NCBI GenBank assembly: GCA_021299875.1
Contig: JAJTEW010000001.1
Location: 248,001 to 312,000, forward strand
Length of the DNA: 64,000 nucleotides
Direction of reading: 5' to 3'
DNA from: Comamonadaceae bacterium
Lineage (GTDB): Bacteria > Pseudomonadota > Gammaproteobacteria > Burkholderiales > Burkholderiaceae_C
Shown here: positions 54,711-64,000 of the stretch, piece after piece
How the letters are laid out: each line of letters begins with the position of its first letter
How positions within the stretch are numbered: the first letter of the stretch is position 1
The notes under the pieces: model-generated
The model's database searches: none
What the model was told of the DNA's origin: nothing
What the model saw: only the letters and a program-made list of their open reading frames with translations
Position numbers and translations under genes: made by a program

Positions 54711-56186
54711 TCAACGGCCCGTCGGCTCTTGGTCCGCATGGCTCAAAGCACTGGCCATCGATTGACCCCGATTTGGGAAAATCGCCGGCAACAAAGAACC
54801 CAACAACATGCCCACGATAGAGGCCATCAAACCCAGCAAGTTGGCAGGTATGAGGGTATCGGGTATCCAAAAGTTGAACACCAGCCAAGTGCCCACGCCC
54901 AACACCACCGACATCAAAGCACCCTGCGTGTTGGCGCGTCGCCAAAAGGCCCCCGCCACCAAGGGCACAAATGCGCCGGTCAAGGTCACGTTGTAAGCGT
55001 TTTGCACCATTTCATACATGGTGCTCGTGCTGTTCATGGCAAACAACAAGGCGCACGCCGTGAAGCTGACCAATGTCACCCGCAAAAGCAGCAAAAACTG
55101 GCGATCGCTCATGTGGGGCACAAAAGGCTTGAGCACGTTTTCGGTGAAGGTGGCGGTGGGCGCCAACAAAGCGCCACTGGCGGTAGACAAAATGGCCGAG
55201 AGCAAAGCACCAAAAAACAAGATTTGCGCCCACATCGGCATCTGCCCCAAGACCAAATCGGGCAAGATGCGCTGAATGGTGCGGGCATCCTCTGAATCAA
55301 ACAAAGCCTTTAGCTCGGGATGCGCCATCAAGGCCGCGTAGGCGATGTACAGGGGAATGAAGGCAAAAACAAAGTACATCATGGCGCCAATGACCGTGCC
55401 ACGAACCGCGGTTTTTTCGTCTTTGGCACTGGTCATGCGCTGGAACACGTCTTGTTGCGGAATGGAGCCAAAGGCGAACGCGAAGAATGCACCCGCCATG
55501 GCCCACCAAGCGGCGGCGTCCATGTCGGACGGGAACATGTCGAATTTGCCGTCGGCTGCAGCTTGGGCAATGACTTTGTCAAAGCCACCGGCGTTGCCGC
55601 CCACCAGCAAAGCCACGGCCATCAGACCCACCACGATCACCACCGTCTGAAACAAGTCGGTGAAAGCCACCGACCACATGCCGCCAAACACGGTGTAGAC
55701 CAGCACAACGGCAGCACCCATCATGATGGCGTGGTTCAGGTCAATGGCCCCCGAAGACAACACATGGATGACCAAGCCCAGCGCCGTCAGTTGCGCCGAA
55801 GTCCAGCCCAGATAAGACACGACAATCGCCACACTGGTCAAGACCTCCACCGATTTGCCGTACCGAACCTTGTAAAAGTCACCAATGGTCAAAAGGTTCA
55901 GGCGGTAAAACAGCTTGGCAAACAACAAAGCGGCCAACACCAGACACACCGTGGCACCAAAGGGATCGCCAGGAATGCCATTCAAGCCGTCTTTGGCGAA
56001 TGTGGCCGATACCGACAACACCGTTTCGGCACCGAACCAAGTGGCAAACACCGTGGCCACGTTCATGTAAAGCGGCAAACTTCGGCCTGCCACCAGATAG
56101 TCCTTGGCCCCATGGACCCTGCGTGCTGCAAACAGACCAATGCAAATGGTCACTGTCAAATAAGCGATCACAAAAGTCAGCAACAC
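54711..56186 (-). CDS. Sodium:solute symporter family protein
   Basis: A polytopic inner-membrane transporter of 491 residues with about 13 helices of the SSS family. LVAGRSLPLYMNVATVFATWFGAETVLSVS is the typical first block and TLTGAFVPLVAGAFWRRAN is near the end. It couples sodium entry to uptake of an organic solute; the substrate (proline, pantothenate, sugar or acetate type) cannot be read. It follows ubiB by about 25 bases, though no role in ubiquinone synthesis is expected. Confidence 0.9.
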   Translation of the reverse strand: MLLTFVIAYLTVTICIGLFAARRVHGAKDYLVAGRSLPLYMNVATVFATWFGAETVLSVSATFAKDGLNGIPGDPFGATVCLVLAALLFAKLFYRLNLLTIGDFYKVRYGKSVEVLTSVAIVVSYLGWTSAQLTALGLVIHVLSSGAIDLNHAIMMGAAVVLVYTVFGGMWSVAFTDLFQTVVIVVGLMAVALLVGGNAGGFDKVIAQAAADGKFDMFPSDMDAAAWWAMAGAFFAFAFGSIPQQDVFQRMTSAKDEKTAVRGTVIGAMMYFVFAFIPLYIAYAALMAHPELKALFDSEDARTIQRILPDLVLGQMPMWAQILFFGALLSAILSTASGALLAPTATFTENVLKPFVPHMSDRQFLLLLRVTLVSFTACALLFAMNSTSTMYEMVQNAYNVTLTGAFVPLVAGAFWRRANTQGALMSVVLGVGTWLVFNFWIPDTLIPANLLGLMASIVGMLLGSLLPAIFPNRGQSMASALSHADQEPTGR

Positions 56187-56211
56187 CTTCGTACCCTCCA
56201 GATATCAAGAA

Positions 56212-57789
56212 TCACATGAACAGTTGCAAATGCATGGCAAGTTGCAAAACCGCCAAGGAAACCACAAAACCAAGCCCAGCGTAAATCAGGGTTTGCAGCA
56301 GTTTGTTGGTTCTGCGCTGCTCTGCCAACAAGTGCTCGATCTGCGTGGCATCTTTGGTCCGCGGTTGCTTGAGGTAATCGCTCAGCAAACGCGGCAACTG
56401 GGGCAATAACTTGGCGTAATGGGGAGCCTGGGCTTTGAGCTCCTCCCAGAGCTTTTTGGGTCCGATTTGCTCCAGCATCCAGGTTTCCAGGAAAGGCTTG
56501 GCCGTGCTCCACAGGTCAAGCTCAGGGTCCAGATCGCGACCCAAACCTTCGATGTTGAGCAAGGTTTTTTGCAACAACACCAACTGCGGCTGGATTTCAA
56601 CTTGAAAACGGCGTGACGTCTGAAACAGGCGCATCAACACCATGCCCAAAGAAATCTCCTTGAGCGGACGATCAAAGTAAGGCTCGCACACCGCGCGAAT
56701 GGCCGACTCCAACTCGTCCACCCGCGTCTCAGCAGGCACCCAGCCCGACTCGATGTGCAACTCGGCCACGCGCTTGTAGTCACGGCGGAAAAAAGCCGTG
56801 AAGTTTTGCGCCAGGTACTCTTTGTCGTATTCGGTCAGCGTGCCCACGATGCCAAAGTCGAGCGAGATGTAACGGCCAAAGGTCTCCGGAGCCAGACTGA
56901 CTTGGATGTTGCCCGGGTGCATGTCGGCATGGAAGAAACCGTCGCGAAACACCTGCGTGAAAAACAGCGTCACACCATCTCGTGCGAGCTTGGGAATGTC
57001 GACACCCGCTTCGCGCAAACGGTCAACCTGGCTGATGGGCACCCCATGCATGCGCTGCATGACGATGACCTCGGGGTGGCAAAAGTCCCAGATCATCTCG
57101 GGGATCAGCACCAAATCAAGACCTTGCATGTTGCGTCGCAACTGCGCCGCGTTGGCAGCTTCTCGCACCAAGTCCAACTCGTCGTGCAGGTATTTGTCAA
57201 ATTCAGCCACCACCTCACGGGGTTTGAGGCGCTTGCCATCGGTACTCAAACTTTCGACCCAACCCGCCATCATGCGCATCAGGCTGAGGTCTTTGTCGAT
57301 GACGGGCAACATCCCCGGGCGCAAAACCTTGACCGCCACCTCACGCACTTCGCCCGATTTACCGCGCAAAGTGCCAAAGTGCACCTGTGCGATCGATGCG
57401 CTGGCCACCGGCTCACGCTCAAAGGTTTCGAAAATATCGTCAACCGGGCGGCCAAACGCCCGCTCAATCGAAGCCACAGCAATCGCAGAGCTGAAAGGTG
57501 GCACCCGGTCTTGCAACTTGGCCAGCTCTTCAGCGATGTCGGGGGCCAGCAAATCGCGGCGGGTGGACAGCACTTGGCCAAATTTCACAAAAATCGGGCC
57601 CAAGCGTTCCAAGGCTTCGCGCAAACGCACGGCACGGGGCGAGCGCAAGTCACGTCCGACCGAAAGCACTCGGGCCAGCAGGCGAATCCAGGGCTTTTGA
57701 AAGCTCGACAACACCAACTCGTCCAGGCCGTAGCGCAAGACGATGAAAACAATGAAGGCACCGCGCCCGAAACGGCCCCAGCGCATCAT
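56212..57789 (-). CDS. ubiB: Ubiquinone biosynthesis kinase-like protein UbiB
   Basis: An atypical kinase-like ATPase of 525 residues that supports ubiquinone assembly at the membrane. The KxGQ motif is KFGQ at residues 69-72, the Ala-rich loop is [11 protein letters not shown], and [11 protein letters not shown] and SLDFGIVG are the kinase-like catalytic blocks. Two C-terminal hydrophobic helices anchor it. ATGATG at 57789/57786 overlaps the stop of the UbiJ-like gene, so the start is well fixed and translation coupled. Confidence 0.95.
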   Translation of the reverse strand: MMRWGRFGRGAFIVFIVLRYGLDELVLSSFQKPWIRLLARVLSVGRDLRSPRAVRLREALERLGPIFVKFGQVLSTRRDLLAPDIAEELAKLQDRVPPFSSAIAVASIERAFGRPVDDIFETFEREPVASASIAQVHFGTLRGKSGEVREVAVKVLRPGMLPVIDKDLSLMRMMAGWVESLSTDGKRLKPREVVAEFDKYLHDELDLVREAANAAQLRRNMQGLDLVLIPEMIWDFCHPEVIVMQRMHGVPISQVDRLREAGVDIPKLARDGVTLFFTQVFRDGFFHADMHPGNIQVSLAPETFGRYISLDFGIVGTLTEYDKEYLAQNFTAFFRRDYKRVAELHIESGWVPAETRVDELESAIRAVCEPYFDRPLKEISLGMVLMRLFQTSRRFQVEIQPQLVLLQKTLLNIEGLGRDLDPELDLWSTAKPFLETWMLEQIGPKKLWEELKAQAPHYAKLLPQLPRLLSDYLKQPRTKDATQIEHLLAEQRRTNKLLQTLIYAGLGFVVSLAVLQLAMHLQLFM

Positions 57790-58358
57790 GCTGCGCTGCC
57801 CGTGCGCAACCCGGTACCAGGGCGCTGGGCGACATAACTGCGCAAGGCCGTCATGGCCTGACGAGCAGCCTGTGCCAAGGTGTGCGCAGGGGCATCCCCG
57901 ATCAAGCGCGCCAAATCTTCCTCGGCGTCCCAACGCACATGGTCAATCAACCAATTGACCTCAGCGGCCAGTTGGACATCGCCTTCGATGCGTACTTTGG
58001 GTTTGTCACCCCGCGCCAGGGCCGAAGCCAAAGAAACGGGCGACTCTTCGGTCACCGTCAAGCGCAAGTCAAACCCCTCAAAGTGCCCTCTGGACAGCAA
58101 TCCTGCAGGAGTCGGAGTCAGCTGTAGCTGCACACGATCCCAAACCAGCTCGATGCGCTGGCCTTTTTGACGGGCCAAACGGGCCATGGCTTCAGGCTCA
58201 CTCATCAAGACATGGTTAAGGAACAGCACCATGCGGTTGACCGCTTCGTCCACCACCCATTCAGGCGGCTGGAAGGAGGTGCTGAATTGGTGGGCCATTT
58301 GGGCGGCCAGGTCGGGAAACGCCTGAGCGGCCCAAGAAAAAGGGGACTGTGTTGCCAT
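57786..58358 (-). CDS. ubiJ: Ubiquinone biosynthesis accessory factor UbiJ (SCP2 domain)
   Basis: A 190-residue protein whose middle is an SCP2 lipid-binding domain. UbiJ, with UbiK, gathers hydrophobic ubiquinone intermediates for the Ubi enzymes. It precedes ubiB with overlapping codons, as in the ubiE-ubiJ-ubiB operon of many proteobacteria; here a Tim44-like gene lies between it and ubiE. Sequence similarity is low in this family, so context carries much of the call. Confidence 0.82.
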   Translation of the reverse strand: MATQSPFSWAAQAFPDLAAQMAHQFSTSFQPPEWVVDEAVNRMVLFLNHVLMSEPEAMARLARQKGQRIELVWDRVQLQLTPTPAGLLSRGHFEGFDLRLTVTEESPVSLASALARGDKPKVRIEGDVQLAAEVNWLIDHVRWDAEEDLARLIGDAPAHTLAQAARQAMTALRSYVAQRPGTGLRTGSAA

Positions 58359-58418
58359 AGTCCCCGATTATTCCCGAAAGTCCCGACCCCGAAGCGTCAG
58401 GGCTTTATGTCACGGGAT

Positions 58419-59456
58419 TCACTGCAAGGCTTGCACGCCGGCCACCAACCAACCACCGCCTTGCTTGGATTTGGTCATGTTCCAGACCTCGCGGAATGGG
58501 CTGGGGCCCGAAGACGCGTCTTCGCGGATCATGCCGTTGAACTCGACGCTGGCCATGTAGTCATCGGCCTGCTCTTCGATGCCCAAAAGCTGGGCTTCCA
58601 ACATGACGACTTCGGTCTTGTTGGGCTGACCTGGGAACTGGGCTTCGCGCTCAGCCAACTGGTTGCGGATCTCCACCACCATGGCGTCGGTCATCATGGA
58701 GCGCAATGCGCTGATGTCCGAACGGTCCCACGCATCTTGCAAGGTCACAAAGTTGCGCTTGGCAGCAGTGATGAAGCTGTCCACATCAAAGCCTGCAGGG
58801 ATGCCCCAGGTTTGCGAGCCGCTCAGGCTGTCACTGGCACTGGCACTGGCATTCAGGCCGGAACCAATGCCCGAGCCGATCATGGAGCCGGTCGAGGCCG
58901 ATGCAGCCGAGCTGTCGAAGCGGGTGTTTTGACCTTCCCATGGTCGCGCAGATGCATCGTTGCCCACGTTGTTGGGGCTGTACTGCTTGTAAGTGGCAGG
59001 GTTGTCGGCCGAGGCACCAGCGCCTTGGTAAGCCAGGCCACCGTTACCCCCTGTTTGCGCAGCACCACCGCGACGGGCACGCAAAATCATGCCGATCACG
59101 GCAACAACGGCCACACCGATCAACAAGGCCATCAAGATGTTGCCAAAGGCTTCACCCAGGCCCAGCGAACTGGCCAACCATGCCAAACCCAGACCCGCTG
59201 CCAAACCACCCAGCATGGCGCCCCAAGGCTTCTTGGGCGCTGCAGCAGCGGGGGCTGCAGCAGGTTTTGCGGCGCTGGTGGGCGCGGCATTTTGAGCCGG
59301 CGCGGCAGGCGTTTGTGGCGCAGCGTCGCGCTTGGTCACTTGGTTGGATTGCTGCCCGACAGACTTGCCGCCACCCATGCGGCGCGCAGCCTCTGCGTTC
59401 AGGCTGCCCAAGGCCATCACGCCAGCGAGCATCAGAGTCAAAAGTTTGTTGTTCAT
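58419..59456 (-). CDS. Tim44-like domain protein
   Basis: A 345-residue protein. It has a signal peptide (residues 1-24), an Ala/Pro-rich segment, two hydrophobic segments (about residues 82-130) with GGLAAGLGLAWLASSLG and IGVAVVAVIGMIL, and a C-terminal Tim44-like domain (about 215-345: FITAAKRNFVTLQDAWDRSDISALRSMM). The bacterial role is unknown; Tim44 in mitochondria is part of the import motor. It lies between ubiJ and ubiE on the same strand. Confidence 0.87.
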   Translation of the reverse strand: MNNKLLTLMLAGVMALGSLNAEAARRMGGGKSVGQQSNQVTKRDAAPQTPAAPAQNAAPTSAAKPAAAPAAAAPKKPWGAMLGGLAAGLGLAWLASSLGLGEAFGNILMALLIGVAVVAVIGMILRARRGGAAQTGGNGGLAYQGAGASADNPATYKQYSPNNVGNDASARPWEGQNTRFDSSAASASTGSMIGSGIGSGLNASASASDSLSGSQTWGIPAGFDVDSFITAAKRNFVTLQDAWDRSDISALRSMMTDAMVVEIRNQLAEREAQFPGQPNKTEVVMLEAQLLGIEEQADDYMASVEFNGMIREDASSGPSPFREVWNMTKSKQGGGWLVAGVQALQ

Positions 59457-59491
59457 GGGGTCTCCAACTCAGGAAATACAGGTTTTGGGCG

Positions 59492-60223
59492 TCAACATTT
59501 AATGCCCATGTGCAAGGCTACCACCCCCGCCGACAAATTGTGAAAGTCCACATGGCCAAATCCGGCATTTTTCATAAGGGTTTTCAAATCCTCTTGGCTC
59601 GGGTGCATGCGAATCGATTCGGCCAGGTAGCGGTAACTGTCGGCGTCACCCGCCACCAACTTGCCCAATTGGGGCAGGATCTTGAAGCTGTACCAGTCGT
59701 AAGCTTTTTCAAGAGGCTTGGCCACCTTGGAAAACTCCAACACCAGCAACTTGCCCCCCGGCTTGAGCACCCGGCACATTTCTTTGAGCGCCGCATCCTT
59801 GTGCGTCATGTTGCGCAGGCCAAAGGCCACACTGACCACATTGAAGTGGCCATCTGGAAAGGGCAGCTTCTCGGCATCACACACCAGCGTGGGCAAGGCC
59901 AAGCCTTGGTCGACCAGTCGGTCTCGCCCGGTGGACAACATGGCCTCGTTGATGTCGGTGTGCACCACACGACCCGTGGCCCCCACTTTTTTGGCAAACG
60001 CCATCGACAGGTCGCCTGTTCCGCCTGCGATGTCCAGCACCTGATCGCCTTCTTTCAGGTTGGCCACCTGCACGGTGTAGGCCTTCCACACGCGGTGCAG
60101 ACCCATGGACATCAGGTCGTTCATCACATCGTATTTGGATGCAACCGAGTCGAATACGCCACGCACATGCTTGGCTTTTTCGCTTTCGTCGACGGTTTTG
60201 AAACCGAAGTGGGTGGTGCTCAT
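59492..60223 (-). CDS. ubiE: Ubiquinone/menaquinone C-methyltransferase UbiE
   Basis: An S-adenosylmethionine-dependent C-methyltransferase of 243 residues acting in ubiquinone (and menaquinone) synthesis. [36 protein letters not shown] (motif I) and [21 protein letters not shown] are diagnostic. It lies with ubiJ and ubiB in one transcription direction. Confidence 0.96.
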   Translation of the reverse strand: MSTTHFGFKTVDESEKAKHVRGVFDSVASKYDVMNDLMSMGLHRVWKAYTVQVANLKEGDQVLDIAGGTGDLSMAFAKKVGATGRVVHTDINEAMLSTGRDRLVDQGLALPTLVCDAEKLPFPDGHFNVVSVAFGLRNMTHKDAALKEMCRVLKPGGKLLVLEFSKVAKPLEKAYDWYSFKILPQLGKLVAGDADSYRYLAESIRMHPSQEDLKTLMKNAGFGHVDFHNLSAGVVALHMGIKC

Positions 60224-60233
60224 GGCAACTTTC

Positions 60234-60653
60234 TCAATGCTTGTGACCGCAACTGCCGCCCGCTGCGGCTTCGATCATGGGCGCATCACGGCTCATGCCG
60301 GCAGCTTGCAGGCGGTCTTCGTACTGTTTCCAGAGCGCGTCTTGCTGGTCGCCTAAAAAGTACAGGTATTCCCAGGTAAATAAACCCGACTCGTGTCCGT
60401 CAGAAAACGTCGGCTTGACCGCGTAGTTGCCGACAGGCTCAATCTCCACAATGCCGACCTCGCGCTTGCCCGTTTGCAGCACTTCCTGACCAGGGCCATG
60501 GCCTTGCACCTCGGCCGAGGGCGAATACACGCGCATCAGCTCAAACGGGATGCGGAACTGTGCCCCGTCTGAAAACCCGATTTCCAGCACCTTGCTCTGA
60601 CCATGCACGGTCAGAGCATCGGGGGTGGGCATGTCTTTTTTCAATCCGGCCAT
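60234..60653 (-). CDS. DUF971-family protein
   Basis: A 139-residue protein of the DUF971 family, similar to the N-terminal domain of gamma-butyrobetaine hydroxylase. [23 protein letters not shown] and [10 protein letters not shown] are the conserved blocks. The tail GGSCGHKH may bind metal. It lies 10 bases before ubiE, a conserved neighbour in betaproteobacteria, but its biochemical role is not established. Confidence 0.85.
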   Translation of the reverse strand: MAGLKKDMPTPDALTVHGQSKVLEIGFSDGAQFRIPFELMRVYSPSAEVQGHGPGQEVLQTGKREVGIVEIEPVGNYAVKPTFSDGHESGLFTWEYLYFLGDQQDALWKQYEDRLQAAGMSRDAPMIEAAAGGSCGHKH

Positions 60654-60695
60654 CTTTTGCTTTCGAAATCTTGCTGTCAGGTTGCGCGCACGGGC

Positions 60696-63600
60696 TTACA
60701 CCAGCACACGCTCAATGCCACCGGCATTGGCGGCACCCACGTATTCGGACATCCATTCATCACCCAGGATGTGCTTGGCCATCTCGACCACGATGTAATC
60801 GGCTTCGAGCAGGCCATTTTTCATGTCGTCGCCAAAGCGCGACAAACCTTGCAGGCAGCTTGGGCAGCTGGTCAGGATTTTCACATTGGCCTGTGGGGCC
60901 AGCGCGCCACTGTTGCGCAAAGCGGCTTCGCCCTTGAGCAGCTCTTCTTCCTTGCGAAAGCGCACCTGTGTCGAAATGTCCGGTCGCGTCACGCCCAAAG
61001 TGCCCGACTCGCCACAGCAACGCTTGCTCTCGATCACGTTGTCGCCCATCAAGGCCTTGACGGTCTTCATGGGCTCTTGCTGCTTCATGGGGCTATGGCA
61101 GGGGTCGTGGTACAGGTAAGCGCCGCCCGCGCTCAGCTTCATGCCTTTTTCCAGCAAAAACTCGTGGATGTCGATGATGCGGCAGCCGGGGAAGATCTTG
61201 TCGAACTGGTAGCCCTGCAGCTGGTCATAACAAGTGCCACAGCTCACCACCACGGTCTTGATGTCCAAGTAGTTGAGCGTGTTGGCCACGCGGTGAAACA
61301 GCACGCGGTTGTCGGTGATGATCTTCTCGGCCTTGTCGAACTGACCCGAGCCCTTTTGCGGGTAGCCGCAGCACAGGTAACCTGGGGGCAACACGGTCTG
61401 CACGCCCACATGCCAGAGCATGGCCTGGGTGGCCAAACCCACCTGGCTAAACAAACGCTCCGAGCCGCAACCGGGGAAATAAAACACCGCTTCTGATTCA
61501 GACGTGGTGGCTTTCGGGTTGCGGATGATGGGCACGTAATCGTTGTCTTCGATGTCGAGCAAAGCGCGCGCCGTTTTCTTGGGCAGATTACCCGGCATCT
61601 TTTTGTTGATGAAGTGAATCACCTGCTCTTTGATGGGCGCCGTGCCCACCGAGGCGGGCGGCGCGCTGGTTTGCTTGCGGGCCACGCCCTTGAGCAAACC
61701 GGCCACAAAACGCTGCGCCTTCATGCCCACACCCACCATGGCCATGCGGGCCAATTTGATGGTTTCGGGGTTGGTGGCGTTGAGCATGAACATGGCCGCT
61801 GCGTTGCCGGGCCGGAAGCTCTTTTGACCCATCTTGCGCAGCAGGTTGCGCATGTTCATGGACACATCACCAAAGTCGATGTTCACCGGGCACGGCGACA
61901 GGCACTTGTGGCACACGGTGCAGTGGTCGGCCACGTCCTCAAACTCTTGCCAATGCTTGATGGAGATGCCGCGACGGGTTTGCTCTTCGTACAAAAAGGC
62001 TTCGACCAGCAAGGATGTCGCCAAAATTTTGTTGCGTGGGCTGTAAAGCAAATTGGCTCGGGGCACATGGGTGGCGCAGACGGGTTTGCACTTGCCGCAA
62101 CGCAGGCAGTCTTTGACGCTGGCGGCAATTTCGCCAATGTCCGACTGCTGCATGATCAGCGACTCGTGGCCCATCAGGCCAAAGCTGGGGGTGTAGGCGT
62201 GGGTCAGGTCAGCGGCGTGCACATCGTCGCCCAAACCGGCCAGAGCCGCACCGCGCAGCAGCTTGCCTTTGTTAAAACGCCCTTCGGGGTCCACTTTGGC
62301 TTTGTAGGCGGTGAAGTTGGCCAACTCGGCGTCGGTCAAGAACTCCAGCTTGGTGATGCCGATGCCGTGTTCGCCTGAGATGACGCCATCCAGGCTGCGG
62401 GCCAGCACCATGATGCGGGCCACCGCTTCGTGCGCGGTTTGCAGCATCTCGTAGTTGTCGCTGTTGACGGGGATGTTGGTGTGCACATTGCCGTCACCCG
62501 CATGCATGTGCAGCGCCACCCAAACGCGGCCCTTGAGCACACGCTGATGAATGGCCGTGACCTCGTTCAGGATCGGCAAAAAGGCCGAACCCGAGAAGAT
62601 GTTCTGAAAAGCCGGGCGAATTTGCGTTTTCCAACTGGCGCGCAAAATGTGCTCTTGCAGCTGAGGGAACAGTTCATCGACTTGCGTCAACCAGCCTTGC
62701 CACTGGGCCTGCACCTCGCGCACCACCGCCAAAGCTTGCGACACACGGTCTTCCAGCAACTCGGCCGACGGGATCTCTCTGGCGTCGTCCTGTTTGCCCA
62801 GCGGCAAGTTGCCACGCTCCAAGAAAGCTTCGATTTCGCGGCACAGCTTGAGCTTGTTGCGCAAGCTCAGCTCAATGTTGATGCGCTCGATGCCGTCGGT
62901 GTACTCGGCCATGCGCGGCAGCGGGATCACCACGTCCTCGTTGACCTTGAAGGCGTTGGTGTGGCGCGAAATGGCCGCGGTCTTCTTGCGGTCCAACCAG
63001 AATTTTTTACGCGCCTCGGGGCTGATGGCAATAAAGCCCTCGCCGCTGCGCGAGTTGGCGATGCGCACGATCTCGGACGTGGCCTTGGCCACGTCGTCGG
63101 CGTTGTCACCGGCGATGTCACCGATCAAGACCATCTTGGGGAAACCGCCGCGCTTGCTCTTGGTGGAGTAACCCACGGCGCGCAAATAGCGGTCGTCCAA
63201 GTGCTCCAGGCCCGCCATCACCGTGCCGGTGCGCTTTTGCTCGGCAAACATGAAGTCCTTGATCTCGACGATGCTGGGCACCGCCTCGCGGGCGTGGCCA
63301 AAGAATTCCATGCACACGGTGCGGGTGTGCGCGGGCATGCGGTGGACCACCCAGCGGGCGCTGGTGATCAGGCCATCGCAGCCTTCTTTTTGCACGCCAG
63401 GCAGACCGCTCAGAAACTTGTCGGTGACGTCTTTGCCCAGGCCTTCCTTGCGGAAGGTTTTGCCCGGAATGACCAGGGTCTCCGTGCGGATCGGTGTTTT
63501 GCCGTCGGCTTTGAAGTAGCGCAGCTCAAAAGTGGCCACTTCTGCGTCGTGGATCTTGCCCATGTTGTGGTCCATGCGCACCACATCCAGCCACTCGGCA

Positions 63601-64000
63601 TCGGGCGTGACCATGCGCCAGCTGGCCAGGTTGTCGAGGGCTGTGCCCCACAAAACCGCCTTCTTGCCACCCGCGTTCATGGCAATGTTGCCGCCAATGC
63701 AACTGGCTTCAGCGGATGTCGGGTCCACCGCAAAGACAAAACCACCGCGCTCGGCTGCATCGGCCACGCGCTGGGTCACCACACCAGCTTCGGTGAAGAT
63801 GGTGGGGATTTTGTGCGCGATGCCCGGCAGATCGACCATCTCGACTTCGGTCATGGCTTCGAGCTTTTCGGTGTTGATGACCGCGCTCTTCCAGGTCAAG
63901 GGAATAGCGCCGCCGGTGTAACCCGTGCCGCCGCCTCGGGGCACGATGGTCAGGCCGATCTCAATACAGCCTTTCACCAGACCGGCCATCTCGACTTCGG
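60696..64000 (-). CDS. Large FAD-linked oxidase fused to Fe-S and CCG domains (5' end outside window)
   Basis: At least 1101 residues; the frame runs off the right edge, so the N-terminus is missing (an ATG at 63989 is internal). Order in the visible part: an FAD-binding domain with [14 protein letters not shown] and NIAMNAGG; an FAD-oxidase C-terminal domain; a dicluster 4Fe-4S module ([11 protein letters not shown] and [12 protein letters not shown]); then two CCG domains ([19 protein letters not shown]) typical of heterodisulfide-reductase-like or glycolate/lactate oxidases. It probably oxidises a 2-hydroxy acid such as D-lactate or glycolate and passes electrons to quinone. The substrate cannot be assigned. 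Confidence 0.85.
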   Translation of the reverse strand, partial: EVEMAGLVKGCIEIGLTIVPRGGGTGYTGGAIPLTWKSAVINTEKLEAMTEVEMVDLPGIAHKIPTIFTEAGVVTQRVADAAERGGFVFAVDPTSAEASCIGGNIAMNAGGKKAVLWGTALDNLASWRMVTPDAEWLDVVRMDHNMGKIHDAEVATFELRYFKADGKTPIRTETLVIPGKTFRKEGLGKDVTDKFLSGLPGVQKEGCDGLITSARWVVHRMPAHTRTVCMEFFGHAREAVPSIVEIKDFMFAEQKRTGTVMAGLEHLDDRYLRAVGYSTKSKRGGFPKMVLIGDIAGDNADDVAKATSEIVRIANSRSGEGFIAISPEARKKFWLDRKKTAAISRHTNAFKVNEDVVIPLPRMAEYTDGIERINIELSLRNKLKLCREIEAFLERGNLPLGKQDDAREIPSAELLEDRVSQALAVVREVQAQWQGWLTQVDELFPQLQEHILRASWKTQIRPAFQNIFSGSAFLPILNEVTAIHQRVLKGRVWVALHMHAGDGNVHTNIPVNSDNYEMLQTAHEAVARIMVLARSLDGVISGEHGIGITKLEFLTDAELANFTAYKAKVDPEGRFNKGKLLRGAALAGLGDDVHAADLTHAYTPSFGLMGHESLIMQQSDIGEIAASVKDCLRCGKCKPVCATHVPRANLLYSPRNKILATSLLVEAFLYEEQTRRGISIKHWQEFEDVADHCTVCHKCLSPCPVNIDFGDVSMNMRNLLRKMGQKSFRPGNAAAMFMLNATNPETIKLARMAMVGVGMKAQRFVAGLLKGVARKQTSAPPASVGTAPIKEQVIHFINKKMPGNLPKKTARALLDIEDNDYVPIIRNPKATTSESEAVFYFPGCGSERLFSQVGLATQAMLWHVGVQTVLPPGYLCCGYPQKGSGQFDKAEKIITDNRVLFHRVANTLNYLDIKTVVVSCGTCYDQLQGYQFDKIFPGCRIIDIHEFLLEKGMKLSAGGAYLYHDPCHSPMKQQEPMKTVKALMGDNVIESKRCCGESGTLGVTRPDISTQVRFRKEEELLKGEAALRNSGALAPQANVKILTSCPSCLQGLSRFGDDMKNGLLEADYIVVEMAKHILGDEWMSEYVGAANAGGIERVLV

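Overview
The window looks like chromosomal DNA of a betaproteobacterium, most likely Burkholderiales/Comamonadaceae (a freshwater Limnohabitans- or Rhodoferax-like organism). This is inferred from the gene content: Bug-type solute-binding proteins, the fmdB-DUF502-aspS run, UbiJ/UbiB/UbiE with a Tim44-like protein, the rhodanese-grxC-secB-gpsA run, Mpl, and a very large FAD/Fe-S dehydrogenase. No tRNA, rRNA, CRISPR array, insertion sequence or phage gene was seen. Coding density is high and many neighbouring genes overlap by 1-13 bases.

Layout. (1) 121-13353 is housekeeping: a TlpA-like thioredoxin and a nucleotidyltransferase-like protein divergent from mpl; then a long minus-strand run of rhodanese, grxC, secB, gpsA, rodA, a 3-hydroxyisobutyrate-dehydrogenase-like protein, tldD and a DAHP synthase. 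gpmA, a ctpA-type protease and a MoeB/ThiF-like protein follow on the plus strand. The DAHP synthase gene has a clear attenuation leader: a 24-residue peptide with eight consecutive aromatic residues (FYFFYFWF), followed by an intrinsic terminator and a competing antiterminator arm. (2) 13357-25548 is an accessory region. It holds two cassettes, each pairing a Bug-type binding protein with Cys-type sulfatases (three sulfatases in all), plus a SulP anion transporter, a Crp/Fnr regulator, a cupin, an SbmA/BacA-like transporter, an SRPBCC protein, a secreted nuclease and a GNAT acetyltransferase.

(3) 25975-42899 is a coherent locus for using beta-1,3-glucan (laminarin-like polysaccharide). It encodes glucokinase, a LacI-type regulator, a GH81 endo-beta-1,3-glucanase, an outer-membrane porin, a 1310-residue multidomain GH16 laminarinase, and an ABC sugar importer (binding protein, two permeases, ATPase) with an embedded GH1 beta-glucosidase. 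GAPDH lies at the edge. The likely flow is extracellular cleavage by GH16 and GH81, porin entry, ABC import of oligosaccharides, GH1 hydrolysis to glucose, phosphorylation by Glk, then glycolysis. Three near-identical 14-bp palindromes (consensus TGAAAgCgCTTTCA) sit before the porin, the GH16 gene and the binding-protein gene, and probably are the LacI-type operators.

(4) 43194-64000 is again mostly housekeeping: a DUF429 protein, a BLUF photoreceptor next to folE, clsB with an endonuclease/phosphatase-family partner, nudB, an orphan ABC ATPase, katG, a glycine-rich RNA-binding protein, aspS-DUF502-fmdB, a sodium:solute symporter, the ubiB-ubiJ-(Tim44-like)-ubiE-DUF971 group, and a large FAD/Fe-S oxidoreductase cut by the right edge of the window.
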